Origin: Vibrio sp. S17_S38
GTDB lineage: Bacteria; Pseudomonadota; Gammaproteobacteria; Enterobacterales; Vibrionaceae
Assembly: GCF_014694375.1 (NCBI RefSeq)
Contig: NZ_JAAUWW010000009.1
Location: forward strand, 62,001-126,000
Length of the DNA: 64,000 nt
Direction: 5' to 3'
Shown: piece by piece, positions 55,942 to 64,000 of the stretch
Layout: every line of letters starts with the position of its first letter
Numbering within the stretch: the stretch's first letter is position 1
The notes under the pieces: generated by a model
What the model was told of the DNA's origin: nothing
Databases searched by the model: none
Seen by the model: the letters and a program-made list of their open reading frames with translations, nothing else
Translations under genes and position numbers: made by a program

Positions 55942-56883
55942 TTAAATCGCATCAAAGGAAGATTGCCACTTATTATTATCAGCTTCTATAACGGCTTTAG
56001 CTTTTGATTTTTTATAATCAGCAACATATTGGTGAGCCTCTCCACCTTCTTTCATATCGCCATTTTTATAGATAGTCGACATAATCTCTTTCGCACTTCT
56101 GGTTAGAATAAATAACTCAACGCGTCTATTTACGCTGCTTCTAGTATCTTCAGGATTTAATGGTGCGGTATCTGCCATTCCACTAACTTGAAAAATATGA
56201 GACGCGGGCACACCACTTTGAACCAGTGTATCGCGAGCAATATTGGCTCTTTGCGAAGATAAATCCCAATTAGATTGTTTACGCCCAATGAATTTAACCG
56301 AATCAGTATGCCCTGTAATTATCATGGAGTTTTTTATCGAGTGGATAAGCGGAGCCAAATTCATTAACAGATCTTGGTAATAAGGCGTAATACTGCTTCC
56401 GCCTCGGTAGAACATACTGCCCTTGCTTGAATCTGAAATAACTAATTTTAATCCCTGAGGTGTCACTTCTAAATTGACACTATTATTGGGATCAATATCG
56501 TCTAGCTTAGAATCGATAAAATTAGCCAGCATAGTTAATTCTTGCTGTGTATTAAACTCGCCATCAATAAGAGAGCTATCTTCGATGACAAACTGCTTAA
56601 GATCGGGATTACGACTGGTCGCCACTTGCGGCAATTGTATTGGGCTGATTGAATTACCAAGACCATTGCCGTGATCAACAAGTTCTAACGTGCCATTCTT
56701 CATAAAATTGATGAACTTTTCTTTATCTTCTGTATTAATCACTTGAAGGATCCACATGACTAAAAAAAAGCACATCATTGAGATCATAAGATCCGCCATG
56801 GCGACTTCCCAAGCACCACCTTTCTTGCCGCCTTTGTTTTTCCGTTTGATTTTTCTGATAACAATCGTCGGCTCATTTTGCAT
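55942..56883 (-). CDS. lafU: Lateral flagellar motor protein LafU (MotB)
   Basis: Stator subunit anchoring the lateral motor to peptidoglycan. 313 residues: a basic cytoplasmic start, one membrane segment with the proton-carrying Asp31 (VAMADLMISMMCFFLVMW), a plug region and an OmpA-like domain (ITGHTDSVKFIGRKQSNWDLSSQRA). Lateral LafTU motors are proton-driven in V. parahaemolyticus. Two bases after lafT. Confidence 0.94.
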   Translation of the reverse strand: MQNEPTIVIRKIKRKNKGGKKGGAWEVAMADLMISMMCFFLVMWILQVINTEDKEKFINFMKNGTLELVDHGNGLGNSISPIQLPQVATSRNPDLKQFVIEDSSLIDGEFNTQQELTMLANFIDSKLDDIDPNNSVNLEVTPQGLKLVISDSSKGSMFYRGGSSITPYYQDLLMNLAPLIHSIKNSMIITGHTDSVKFIGRKQSNWDLSSQRANIARDTLVQSGVPASHIFQVSGMADTAPLNPEDTRSSVNRRVELFILTRSAKEIMSTIYKNGDMKEGGEAHQYVADYKKSKAKAVIEADNNKWQSSFDAI

Positions 56884-56885
56884 AA

Positions 56886-57758
56886 TTAAGCCTTACTCGA
56901 ACGAAGTTCTTTAATCGAATTTTCTAACTCAACAAAGCTTGGTTTCTCAGAAATTTCAATATTTTTTCTAGCCGCGTTAACGCAAAAATGAGGACTATTT
57001 TTTTGATAGTAAGACGTAATAATCGATTTCACACATTGCAGAGGAATCGTTTGGTCTTTAGCAATATTGGCCATTGCACTGGATAAAGGACCCAGCAGGC
57101 AATAACACGCAAACACCCCAGTGAAAGTCCCAACTAGTGCGCTCGCAATATTTCGACCAATTTCAGCAACACCATTATCCAACCCTTGCATAGTTAAAAT
57201 AATGCCCATTACTGCGGCTAAGATGCCTAAACCTGGTGCAGATTCCGCCGTCGCATGCATGCGTTCAGATGGCTTTTCCAGTTCTTCTTCTAAAAAAGCA
57301 ATTTCTTCTTCAAGCACTGCTTCAATATCATGCGAAGAAAGCTTTCCTTTTGACAAAATAAAAACACGATAAGAATCCACAATAAAACTCATGGTGAACT
57401 TATCAGCAGCAATCAAAGGATATTTTTGGAAAATATCACTCTCTTCAGCTTGTTCGATATGCTTATCTAAGGCTTTGTCACCTTGAGCTTGATGATCTTT
57501 TAATAACTCAAAATTTAAGCTTAAAAGCTCGTTATAGAACTCTTTATTATAAATAGATTTTTTAAAACACATCCTTACTTGTTGCAGCATTAATTTCAGC
57601 GTATTTTTTTTAGTCGCGATGATCATACCGCCAAATGCCGCACCAAAAATGATCGCGATTTCAGATATTTTGAACAATGCCGTAAAGCGCCCCCCGTGCA
57701 AAACAAAACCACCAAAAACCACCGCAACAATTAAAGTAAATCCCAGAAGTTGTTTCAT
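56886..57758 (-). CDS. lafT: Lateral flagellar motor protein LafT (MotA)
   Basis: Stator channel subunit, about 290 residues, with four membrane segments (two N-terminal, two at about 170-225 including SAPGLGILAAVMGIILTM) and a large cytoplasmic loop rich in acidic residues. ATG at 57758 follows AAAGGT; a TTG two codons earlier would overlap the lafS stop. Confidence 0.94.
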   Translation of the reverse strand: MKQLLGFTLIVAVVFGGFVLHGGRFTALFKISEIAIIFGAAFGGMIIATKKNTLKLMLQQVRMCFKKSIYNKEFYNELLSLNFELLKDHQAQGDKALDKHIEQAEESDIFQKYPLIAADKFTMSFIVDSYRVFILSKGKLSSHDIEAVLEEEIAFLEEELEKPSERMHATAESAPGLGILAAVMGIILTMQGLDNGVAEIGRNIASALVGTFTGVFACYCLLGPLSSAMANIAKDQTIPLQCVKSIITSYYQKNSPHFCVNAARKNIEISEKPSFVELENSIKELRSSKA

Positions 57759-57760
57759 AA

Positions 57761-58462
57761 TCAATCTACCTTTAAATTATTTTTTAGCATTTGAATGCCA
57801 TTTCGTTTTATTCTTTTTACGATAGTCTCAGTAGTGGACAATGTAGCGGCGATTTCAGGCACACTCATTCCAACAACAAACATGAGATACATGACTTTTT
57901 TGACATCACTCGGAAGTGTATTTAATGAATCTTTTACTTTATTGACTAAATATTCTTTCTCCGCGCCTTCGTCATCATCTGCAGCCAGAATGCTTTCATA
58001 CATCACTACATCTTCAAAAGTCACATCAATCATTTGATACGCTCGAAGCTGATCAAGCGATATATCCATATATTGGGATAATTCAATGTCCGTTGGTGAG
58101 CGAAGCAATTGGCTAGCAAGATATTTTTCAGATTTTTTCAAAGTAGATAACATTTTACGGTCATTGCGCTTTAAGAAGTCACGACTACGAATTTCATCAA
58201 TAATGGCGCCACGAACTCTCACTGCACTGGCATTTTTAAATTCTTGTCCGATAATATGATCAAATTTGCGGATTTCTAGCAATACTGCTAACAACGCGCA
58301 CTGTCTTAATTCATCAAGAACAAACTCATTGAATAAATTGCCATAAAAACGTAGATGTCCATTAATCATACTCAAAGCTTCATTCACTGCTTGAGCTTCA
58401 ATGGCCTGTTTCTCATTTAGACTTTTAAGATCGGTCTTTTGGTATGTTTTTCTGTGCAACAT
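57761..58462 (-). CDS. lafS: Lateral flagellar sigma-28 factor LafS (FliA-like)
   Basis: Sigma factor for late lateral genes such as lafA. 233 residues with sigma region 2 (VRVRGAIIDEIRSRDFLKR), region 3 (LASQLLRSPTDIELSQYMD) and region 4 (LPSDVKKVMYLMFVVGMSVPEIAATLSTTE, helix-turn-helix). The ATG at 58462 has AAAAGGTG nine bases upstream; a GTG four codons earlier is less likely. Its place inside the laf operon suggests positive feedback. Confidence 0.93.
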   Translation of the reverse strand: MLHRKTYQKTDLKSLNEKQAIEAQAVNEALSMINGHLRFYGNLFNEFVLDELRQCALLAVLLEIRKFDHIIGQEFKNASAVRVRGAIIDEIRSRDFLKRNDRKMLSTLKKSEKYLASQLLRSPTDIELSQYMDISLDQLRAYQMIDVTFEDVVMYESILAADDDEGAEKEYLVNKVKDSLNTLPSDVKKVMYLMFVVGMSVPEIAATLSTTETIVKRIKRNGIQMLKNNLKVD

Positions 58463-58512
58463 CGATAAAAACACCTTTTCAACGTTCTAAATAAGATCTA
58501 CCAGATCCTGCT

Positions 58513-58959
58513 TTACTGATAGATAGCCTTTGTTACCAACACTTCATCTACCGGTAAGCCCATCGTATCTATCACCAAATGTTGAACATCTTTTTGCAAA
58601 TTACTGACAAATTTTCGATCATAAAAATAGCCCACAGACTTAGTGCTAAACTCATTCAACAAGGCATTACGAATGTGACTTTTTGCTTTTTCGACTTGGA
58701 CTTGATCAAGCGGCGCGGTGTAAATAGAAAGATCGAGCAACAGTAATTTTTGATGACGACCATCATTGACCGGAATTAATGTATCGGTTAATAAAACCTC
58801 AACATTATTGGATTGCTTTATTGCGATGACATTGCTGTCTTTTGGCTTCACTAAATTGGTAATTTGCGTTAAATCGTATTTTGAATAAACAAAAAAACCA
58901 CCGCCTATCAACAGGAATACCAATACAATACTTACCCACTTTCCAACCGTCATTTTCAT
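58513..58959 (-). CDS. lafF: Lateral flagellar basal-body protein LafF (FliL-like)
   Basis: 148 residues: one N-terminal membrane segment (VSIVLVFLLIGGGFFVY) and a periplasmic domain ending in VDEVLVTKAIYQ, as in FliL, which surrounds the stator. Two bases after lafE. Confidence 0.88.
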   Translation of the reverse strand: MKMTVGKWVSIVLVFLLIGGGFFVYSKYDLTQITNLVKPKDSNVIAIKQSNNVEVLLTDTLIPVNDGRHQKLLLLDLSIYTAPLDQVQVEKAKSHIRNALLNEFSTKSVGYFYDRKFVSNLQKDVQHLVIDTMGLPVDEVLVTKAIYQ

Positions 58960-58961
58960 TA

Positions 58962-60149
58962 CTACACCTTTGCTAAAAATGCGTTATTGATAGATTCTTC
59001 ATTATCTTGTTTAAGATTAGACACCTCGCCCACACTATTCGACAAAATAGAATCTGTATCGCCGCCAAGCGTTGCCTCACTATTTTGTTGCTGTTGATCG
59101 GGCAGTGAAAGAGAGACAGTGACTTGTGCGTTCATGTCTAAAGACATATCGGTGCGTAATCGATCTATCGTAGTTTGAATAGCTTCTCTGGTATGTGGAT
59201 TATTTGCGGTTAAATGGACCGTAATTTTATCGCCATCCAGTTTCACCTTTAATTCAATTTTACCCAGCTCCGGTGGATCTAATCGAATTGTGGCACTCGG
59301 CGATTTAGAGTTGATCTGTAAATCCAGCTTATCTGACACCATCGAGAAAATTTGCTGTTGAAAATCCTTTTTAGCTAACATTGGATTAGCATAAATACTT
59401 GAAGTAAACGTCATAGATTGCTGAGTCGCATTGGTGTTATTAAGTGCTGCAACATTATGAGCGTTTGACGTATTGGCATTGGCGACCGATTTCGCAATAA
59501 GATCGATAGTGCTAGACAATAAATCGGTTGGAGATGATTTTACTGACCCTATTTTGTCACCCGAAACATTCAATTCAGGTTTATTTGTTATTAGTTTATT
59601 TACTATTGGTAGTTCGGCGGTTAATTCAGACTTATTCTCGATTTCCGGTTTTACCATTAGTGATTCACGCATAACCTGAGCCGGTTGATCCGAAAGAGTT
59701 TTTGGAGCTCTCATTAACGGTGTCGTCGGTATTTTTTCCGTTACCGCTATTGAAGGTTGAGTTGTAGCATCTGCACTTCCTGATACTTTATCTGGACTTA
59801 ATGTAGTCGGGTCCAATACTTGGCTTACGACAATATTATCGGCATCACTTTTTTGCTCACCATCAAGAGTAAGAGACTGTTGCGCATCTTCTACATGTTC
59901 CATTTTTTGTTCCAGATCGGCCAATGCCGCATCTTGATCTAGCGGCGTCTCACCTTTGTGATCTTTCTCTGCCTGCGCCATTTTTTCCAAAAAATCATGT
60001 TTGCCTCCAACACTCTCTGATGTTGATGAAGCAGTCTCAGCCGATGCCGCCGAATCAGGCGGTGTTGTGGTTTTCGATATGATGCTATCACCACCAGAAC
60101 TTAACGACGGTTTATTAATACTTGATGATTGAATTGAGCTCATAATCAT
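58962..60149 (-). CDS. lafE: Lateral flagellar hook-length control protein LafE (FliK-like)
   Basis: 395 residues with a low-complexity, Ser/Thr/Pro-rich N-terminal part and the conserved FliK C-terminal domain (about 285-370: SATIRLDPPELGKIELKVKL, then VHLTANNPHTREAIQ). Acts as export ruler and substrate-specificity switch. ATG at 60149 or 60143. Confidence 0.9.
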   Translation of the reverse strand: MIMSSIQSSSINKPSLSSGGDSIISKTTTPPDSAASAETASSTSESVGGKHDFLEKMAQAEKDHKGETPLDQDAALADLEQKMEHVEDAQQSLTLDGEQKSDADNIVVSQVLDPTTLSPDKVSGSADATTQPSIAVTEKIPTTPLMRAPKTLSDQPAQVMRESLMVKPEIENKSELTAELPIVNKLITNKPELNVSGDKIGSVKSSPTDLLSSTIDLIAKSVANANTSNAHNVAALNNTNATQQSMTFTSSIYANPMLAKKDFQQQIFSMVSDKLDLQINSKSPSATIRLDPPELGKIELKVKLDGDKITVHLTANNPHTREAIQTTIDRLRTDMSLDMNAQVTVSLSLPDQQQQNSEATLGGDTDSILSNSVGEVSNLKQDNEESINNAFLAKV

Positions 60150-60157
60150 ATTGATAA

Positions 60158-60448
60158 CTATCCACGTTGAGTCGCAAGTTGCACTTTGGAATACGCTAAA
60201 TTTCGGGTTTTATTTTTATTAAACACACCCATTTTTTCACCTAAATTTTCTTTCTCTTCTGTAACCATTTGATGCGCAAGTGTATAAGAGTGCTTTAGCG
60301 CTTTGATAACTTCAGGATATTTTGACTGGTTTATTTTTGGCAATTGCCTCGCCAACAATTCCGTCACGTGATGAATAGTGTCAAAGTCACGTTCTTGTTG
60401 CGCTTTATCTAATACGCTAATTAATCCCTTTAGCTTTTTTTCTAACAT
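60158..60448 (-). CDS. lafD: Lateral flagellar chaperone LafD (FliT-like)
   Basis: 96-97 residues, all helical and basic, no membrane segment. Assigned as LafD by size, helical content and place between fliS-like and fliK-like genes; FliT-type proteins escort the cap protein. The ATG at 60448 sits after the overlapping GTGA at 60454-60451, so a GTG start two codons earlier, coupled to the lafC stop, is equally possible. Confidence 0.8.
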   Translation of the reverse strand: MLEKKLKGLISVLDKAQQERDFDTIHHVTELLARQLPKINQSKYPEVIKALKHSYTLAHQMVTEEKENLGEKMGVFNKNKTRNLAYSKVQLATQRG

Positions 60449-60450
60449 GC

Positions 60451-60843
60451 TCACGCTACCTGTTCTAACAATCCTTCCCAGCCTTCTTTCAGATCCGTCA
60501 GTACTTTTTTAACCTCCGCAAGCTGCACTAAATCCATATCTTTTGATACCGAGAAAATGCTGGCAATAGAATGTTCGTAGAGATTATGAATATTATCGAT
60601 AAGTGGCTCATTGAGATCTAAATCAAGTGAAGCATCCAAAGTGATGAGAATATCGATAATTTTTTGTGCGGCTTTCGCTTTCTTCTCAAAATCTTTGCTT
60701 TCAATAGCATGAGCAAGCACATCAAGTTCCGTATCTAATCTCTTATGCAACATAGCATTGAGCTCAAAACTGTTGGATACCGACGCGTTAGCATTGATTT
60801 GAGTATTGGCATAAGCGCTTTTCGCATTTCGTCCAAGTAACAT
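60451..60843 (-). CDS. lafC: Lateral flagellin chaperone LafC (FliS-like)
   Basis: 130 residues, helical, LLGRNAKSAYANTQINANAS start, matching FliS in length. It binds flagellin before export. The ATG at 60843 has AAGGAAG upstream; the frame stays open to 60915 but overlaps lafB without a ribosome binding site. Confidence 0.88.
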   Translation of the reverse strand: MLLGRNAKSAYANTQINANASVSNSFELNAMLHKRLDTELDVLAHAIESKDFEKKAKAAQKIIDILITLDASLDLDLNEPLIDNIHNLYEHSIASIFSVSKDMDLVQLAEVKKVLTDLKEGWEGLLEQVA

Positions 60844-60907
60844 GAATGACTTCCTTCTATATAAATAGGTTTTCTGCACAAGTAGCTTTTCTAAACAAAT
60901 AGCTTCT

Positions 60908-62233
60908 TTACACAAATAAGTTTAATACTGAGTCCATGCTCGACTGCAATGAATTCAACTGAGTAAATTGTGCTAAATAACGATCATAAAGTGAGTTATA
61001 ACGATCATCTAAACGAGCCAGCTGATCGTTATATTCTTGAACGTTATCGTTTAAATCCTCTTTCTTACGCTTGATGATGCCAGTTGAGAAATCGGTGTAT
61101 TTATCCAAGCTATCTTCTAATTTAGAAAACAACCCATCATCACCTTTAAACACCTCATCAATATCAACATTCTTAATGTTTTCTTTAAAATCGGTAGCAT
61201 CGACTTTTAATTCTCCGCTTCGATCCAATGAGATCCCCAATTCATACAATCGAACCCCACCATGTTCACTTCGAATAATATTTTTAAGCTCACTGCTTAG
61301 TCCTTTAATGCTGCTATCACTGGCTAGAACACCACGCCCTTCATCTGCGCTACCAATGGCGGTGTAATCTGAGATTAACGACAATACTTCGTTATAACTG
61401 GTCACAAATTCATTAAGTGCTTTAAGCGTTGCATCTTCATCTGGGGCAATAGAAACTCCCACACTGCTATCATCTACAGCTTGTGGCTTTTTCAAGTTAA
61501 CCGTGACGCCATCGACTATATTTTCGAATTTATTGGATTGGCTAGTCAGCTTAGCGCCGGTACCTTGTTCACCTAGCCAAACAATGGCATCTTTCGCCAC
61601 TTTAATTGGGTTCTCGGTGGCACTTAACGCTTGGCTCGCAAGGCCAGTATCCGCACTCGCCGCAATATTAAAGGTATGATCAGTGCCAGTTTCCACAGCC
61701 GAAAATATCACTTTTAATTCACCATCAGTACGAACTATCGAGGATGTCACCTGATCGCCCATCTCTTTATTGAAATATTGAGTAAATTCCACCAAAGACA
61801 CATCACCGGTACCGTCGGTATCGGCCAACGATAAATCAAGATCAACGTTCGTGCCGTTCACATCAATCGAAAAAGTACCGTTAGTGGCAAAAGTATCGGT
61901 TACCTTCTCTGCGGTTGTATCCATGATCAATTGATGAGATGACGCGGTTTGCTCAACAAATAAATCCAAATTTAAGTTGGTAACGTTACCTGAAACCGTT
62001 AGATCAAAAAATTCATCCGTTGTCGTTTCTGCCGAACTTTTACCAATGGTGTCACCACCACGTTTGGTAAATTCATAAATTTTTTTATCTAACGAATCCA
62101 AAGACGCTTTAATTTTGTCATAAGCCGAAATCTGGCTATTGGCGGTTTTAATTTTGGTGCCATAAGAGTTTTCAAATGGTTGCACATCATAAGTAGCCAA
62201 TTGTGAAGCCATAGCCGCTGCATCTATGTTCAT
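60908..62233 (-). CDS. lafB: Lateral flagellar cap protein LafB (FliD)
   Basis: 441 residues; caps the filament and folds flagellin at the tip. FliD N-domain (MASQLATYDVQPFENSYGTK), middle domain, and C-terminal coiled coil (LDKYTDFSTGIIKRKKEDLNDNV). The ATG at 62233 follows AAGGAG. First gene after the lafA terminator. Confidence 0.94.
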   Translation of the reverse strand: MNIDAAAMASQLATYDVQPFENSYGTKIKTANSQISAYDKIKASLDSLDKKIYEFTKRGGDTIGKSSAETTTDEFFDLTVSGNVTNLNLDLFVEQTASSHQLIMDTTAEKVTDTFATNGTFSIDVNGTNVDLDLSLADTDGTGDVSLVEFTQYFNKEMGDQVTSSIVRTDGELKVIFSAVETGTDHTFNIAASADTGLASQALSATENPIKVAKDAIVWLGEQGTGAKLTSQSNKFENIVDGVTVNLKKPQAVDDSSVGVSIAPDEDATLKALNEFVTSYNEVLSLISDYTAIGSADEGRGVLASDSSIKGLSSELKNIIRSEHGGVRLYELGISLDRSGELKVDATDFKENIKNVDIDEVFKGDDGLFSKLEDSLDKYTDFSTGIIKRKKEDLNDNVQEYNDQLARLDDRYNSLYDRYLAQFTQLNSLQSSMDSVLNLFV

Positions 62234-62254
62234 TTTTACTCCTTAAAAACAACA

Positions 62255-62283
62255 TAAGGATGAGCCATATCAGCCCACCCTTA
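62255..62283 (-). terminator. Terminator or attenuator after lafA
   Basis: On the minus strand TAAGGGTGGGC pairs fully (two G-U) with GCTCATCCTTA over a 7-base loop and is followed by TGTTGTTTTT. It lets lafA be expressed in large excess over lafB and the genes beyond. Confidence 0.75.
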
Positions 62284-62302
62284 CTATCAATTCAGTTCTT
62301 GA

Positions 62303-63376
62303 TTAACCCAACATAGACATCGCTAGTTGAGGAACCATTTTGGTGGTAGACAGCATTTTCGCACCAGTTTGAACTAACATTTGTTGCTTAGTCATTTCGC
62401 CAGACTCGCTTGCAAAATCGGTATCCATAATACGACCAGTAGACGCGTCTAGGTTTTCTTTCATTTGCGTCATGTTAGCAATGTTATGTTCGATACGGTT
62501 GATGTTGGCACCTAGGTTAGAACGTTGGGCAGTCACGTCTTGTAGGAAGCCACCTGTTGCTGGTACTGCATCTCCAGCGCCTACTGAAGTTTCAGGAACA
62601 GCCGCAGAACCACCTAATGCTTTCATGGCTGCTTGTGCATTGTCAGCAGAAGAAAGATCACCAATAGAACTCACAAAACCTGAAATACCGCTCATGTCCA
62701 TCGCGACGTTCAGCGTCTCGTTTGTAGTAGAACCCGTTTGGAATTTCATACCCCCTTCAACCGTTCCATCTTTAACCGCTTGTGCAGCAGTTTCTGCGTC
62801 TGTTTGAGCCGTAGCCAAGTCTGCTATTAAGCCATCAGTAATGGTTGAATCTGCCCCATCATCATCTAAAGCTTGTTGAGCAGTAGCTAACGCTGTATTC
62901 GCATCATTAACAGCATCAGACAAATCAGTCGGAACAGTTTCTGCTTGAGAAAGACCAGAACCCGCTAGAAGTTTCTGACCACCAAAGTTGGTGTTTTCAA
63001 GAATATTGGCCATTTCTTTGCCAAGTGCTTGATATTCACCATTCAATGCATCTAAGTCAGTTTGAGAATTGGTGCCGTTTGCCGCTTGAGTGGCAAGATC
63101 GTTCATGCGCGCGCCAATATTACCTAGCTCTTCTAACGAACCTTCTGCCGTTTGCAGTAGGCTAGTTGCGTCTTGAGAATTACGCATAGCAACTGACATA
63201 CCACGAGACTGAGTCGACAAACGGTTAGCAATTTGCAGGCCTGCTGCATCGTCCGCCGCTGAATTAATACGGTTACCGGTAGATAGACGCTCCATAGAAG
63301 AAGTTAATGCATTATTTGAGCTGTTGATTTGGTTAATGGTCGTTTGTGACGCAAAGTTAGATGCAATAGAAATCAT
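62303..63376 (-). CDS. lafA: Lateral flagellin LafA
   Basis: Filament subunit of lateral (swarming) flagella. 357 residues: conserved N-terminal D0/D1 (SIASNFASQTTINQINSSNN, GNRINSAADDAAGLQIANRL) and C-terminal (ANMTQMKENLDASTGRIMDT...QLAMSMLG) with a short variable centre. The ATG at 63376 has AAAGGA ten bases upstream; a TTG three codons earlier is in frame but weaker. Upstream, GTCGTTAC near 63425 weakly recalls a sigma-28 -10 box, too weak to call. Divergent from lfhA. Confidence 0.95.
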   Translation of the reverse strand: MISIASNFASQTTINQINSSNNALTSSMERLSTGNRINSAADDAAGLQIANRLSTQSRGMSVAMRNSQDATSLLQTAEGSLEELGNIGARMNDLATQAANGTNSQTDLDALNGEYQALGKEMANILENTNFGGQKLLAGSGLSQAETVPTDLSDAVNDANTALATAQQALDDDGADSTITDGLIADLATAQTDAETAAQAVKDGTVEGGMKFQTGSTTNETLNVAMDMSGISGFVSSIGDLSSADNAQAAMKALGGSAAVPETSVGAGDAVPATGGFLQDVTAQRSNLGANINRIEHNIANMTQMKENLDASTGRIMDTDFASESGEMTKQQMLVQTGAKMLSTTKMVPQLAMSMLG

Positions 63377-63624
63377 AATGTTCAATCCTTTATTAAAAAT
63401 AATAACGAGATATTCTTTCTCACAAACATGTAACGACCGTTTTTCAGATTTCTTTCAAATTATTTTATATTTTTTTAAAACCAACAATCAATTAAATACG
63501 CAAAAATCGATACAAGCCTCATAAACAATAGATTTAAGTTAGCATTCTTTTTAAAAAAAACATAAAATAAATGATATAACTTTTCATAAAAGTAACTTTA
63601 ATTACAAAAAAACGGTACTATAAA
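63377..63624. other. Divergent control region between lafA and the lateral flhA
   Basis: 248 very AT-rich bases. No GG-N10-GC sigma-54 pattern and no clear sigma-28 site could be seen on either strand, apart from the weak box noted under lafA. No gene. Confidence 0.4.
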
Positions 63625-64000
63625 TTGAAAAACATAACAGCACTAAACTCAAAAACAGCGATCCCGATTGTGCTGCTACTCATCCTTGCGATGATTATCC
63701 TTCCTTTACCACCTATCCTGCTCGATACCATATTTACCTTTAATATCGTGCTTGCCATCATGATTTTATTGGTTTGTAGCACCACTAAAGATGTCTTGGA
63801 ATTTTCAGTTTTCCCTACCTTACTTTTGATTGCCACACTCTTACGACTCACACTAAACGTAGCATCAACGCGAATTGTCCTTTTAGAAGGCCATAATGGT
63901 GGCGCGGCAGCCGGTAAGGTAATTCAAAGCTTTGGTGAAGTCGTAATTGGCGGCAGCTATGTGGTCGGTATTGTGGTTTTTGCTATCCTCAGCATTGTCA
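63625..64000 (+). CDS. lfhA: Lateral flagellar export protein FlhA homologue (3' end missing)
   Basis: First 125 residues of the FlhA export-gate protein. The family N-terminus is clear: AIPIVLLLILAMIILPLPPILLD, FSVFPTLLLIATLLRLTLNVASTR, ILLEGHNGGAAAGKVIQSFG and FVVIGGSYVVG-type segments forming membrane helices. No ATG fits; TTG at 63625 is the best start, and the frame is closed by TAA at 63598. Divergent from lafA, so it belongs to a second lateral flagellar unit running out of the window. Confidence 0.88.
   Translation, partial: MKNITALNSKTAIPIVLLLILAMIILPLPPILLDTIFTFNIVLAIMILLVCSTTKDVLEFSVFPTLLLIATLLRLTLNVASTRIVLLEGHNGGAAAGKVIQSFGEVVIGGSYVVGIVVFAILSIV

Noticed and set aside
55702..56007. 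Plus-strand frame with repeated TYSPIHLF peptides
   Set aside because: It is the other-strand reading of the 8-bp tandem repeat and lies inside the transglycosylase and lafU genes.
63377..63624. Sigma-54 or sigma-28 promoters for lafA and lfhA
   Set aside because: No GG-N10-GC pattern exists, and the best sigma-28-like box (GTCGTTAC) lacks a proper -35 element at the right spacing.

Overview
The window looks like a stretch of a Vibrionaceae chromosome, most likely a marine, salt-adapted Vibrio. Reasons: an ectABC plus dedicated aspartokinase cluster, speA-speB, a local FruR-fruBKA locus, an XRE-linked glycine cleavage cluster, and a lafABCDEFSTU lateral flagellar operon in the order known from Vibrio parahaemolyticus. 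The AT-rich composition and the intergenic repeats of TATACCCA and GGAATGAC type fit this. From memory, several of these clusters lie on chromosome 2 in other vibrios, so this may be the smaller chromosome (inference). Urease plus a full urea ABC transporter is uncommon in the genus. The species cannot be fixed from the sequence alone.

Layout. 1-2927: end of the ectoine operon (ectB cut by the window edge, ectC, ask_ect). 3259-5190: three orphan genes on the minus strand followed by a strong 21-bp hairpin; this is the least explained part. 5817-8743: speA-speB (arginine to agmatine to putrescine). 8901-10232: DEAD-box RNA helicase. 10387-12731: LysR regulator and malonate carrier madLM. 12796-18065: FruR and fruBKA around three FruR operators. 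18220-19902: a long RluA-type pseudouridine synthase. 20078-22645: LysR regulator, DUF3302-like protein and HlyD-like adaptor. 22987-23945: YqjD/YqjE/YqjK-like stress membrane cluster. 23958-24515: acetyltransferase. 24778-32019: glycine cleavage genes gcvT, gcvH and gcvP, with an AGCS symporter and an XRE-cupin regulator. 32133-41044: SDR enzymes, HPP/TetR pair, diguanylate cyclase, ohr/ohrR, CueO-like oxidase, YbdG-like channel. 41144-47095: urtABCDE. 47421-48850: orphan gene, a gene remnant and a flavin reductase. 49036-55158: ureDABCEJFG. 55320-63376: lytic transglycosylase and lafABCDEFSTU. 63625-64000: start of the lateral flhA homologue.

How it works together. Urea use is the clearest system. 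Both urtA and ureD are preceded by matches to a sigma-54 promoter (TGGCAC-N5-TTGC, exact at urtA), each about 50 bases before the start codon. An NtrC-like site lies upstream at urtA. Import and hydrolysis of urea are therefore probably switched on together under nitrogen limitation. Other local regulator and operator pairs can be read directly: FruR with fruBKA, a TetR protein with two inverted operators, OhrR with ohr, and a CueR-type 19-bp-spacer promoter before the multicopper oxidase.

The window has several short tandem repeats in regulatory positions. The most striking is an 8-bp unit repeated seven times across the ribosome binding region and start codon of the lytic transglycosylase that ends the lateral flagellar operon. 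No rRNA, tRNA, CRISPR array, transposase or integrase was seen.
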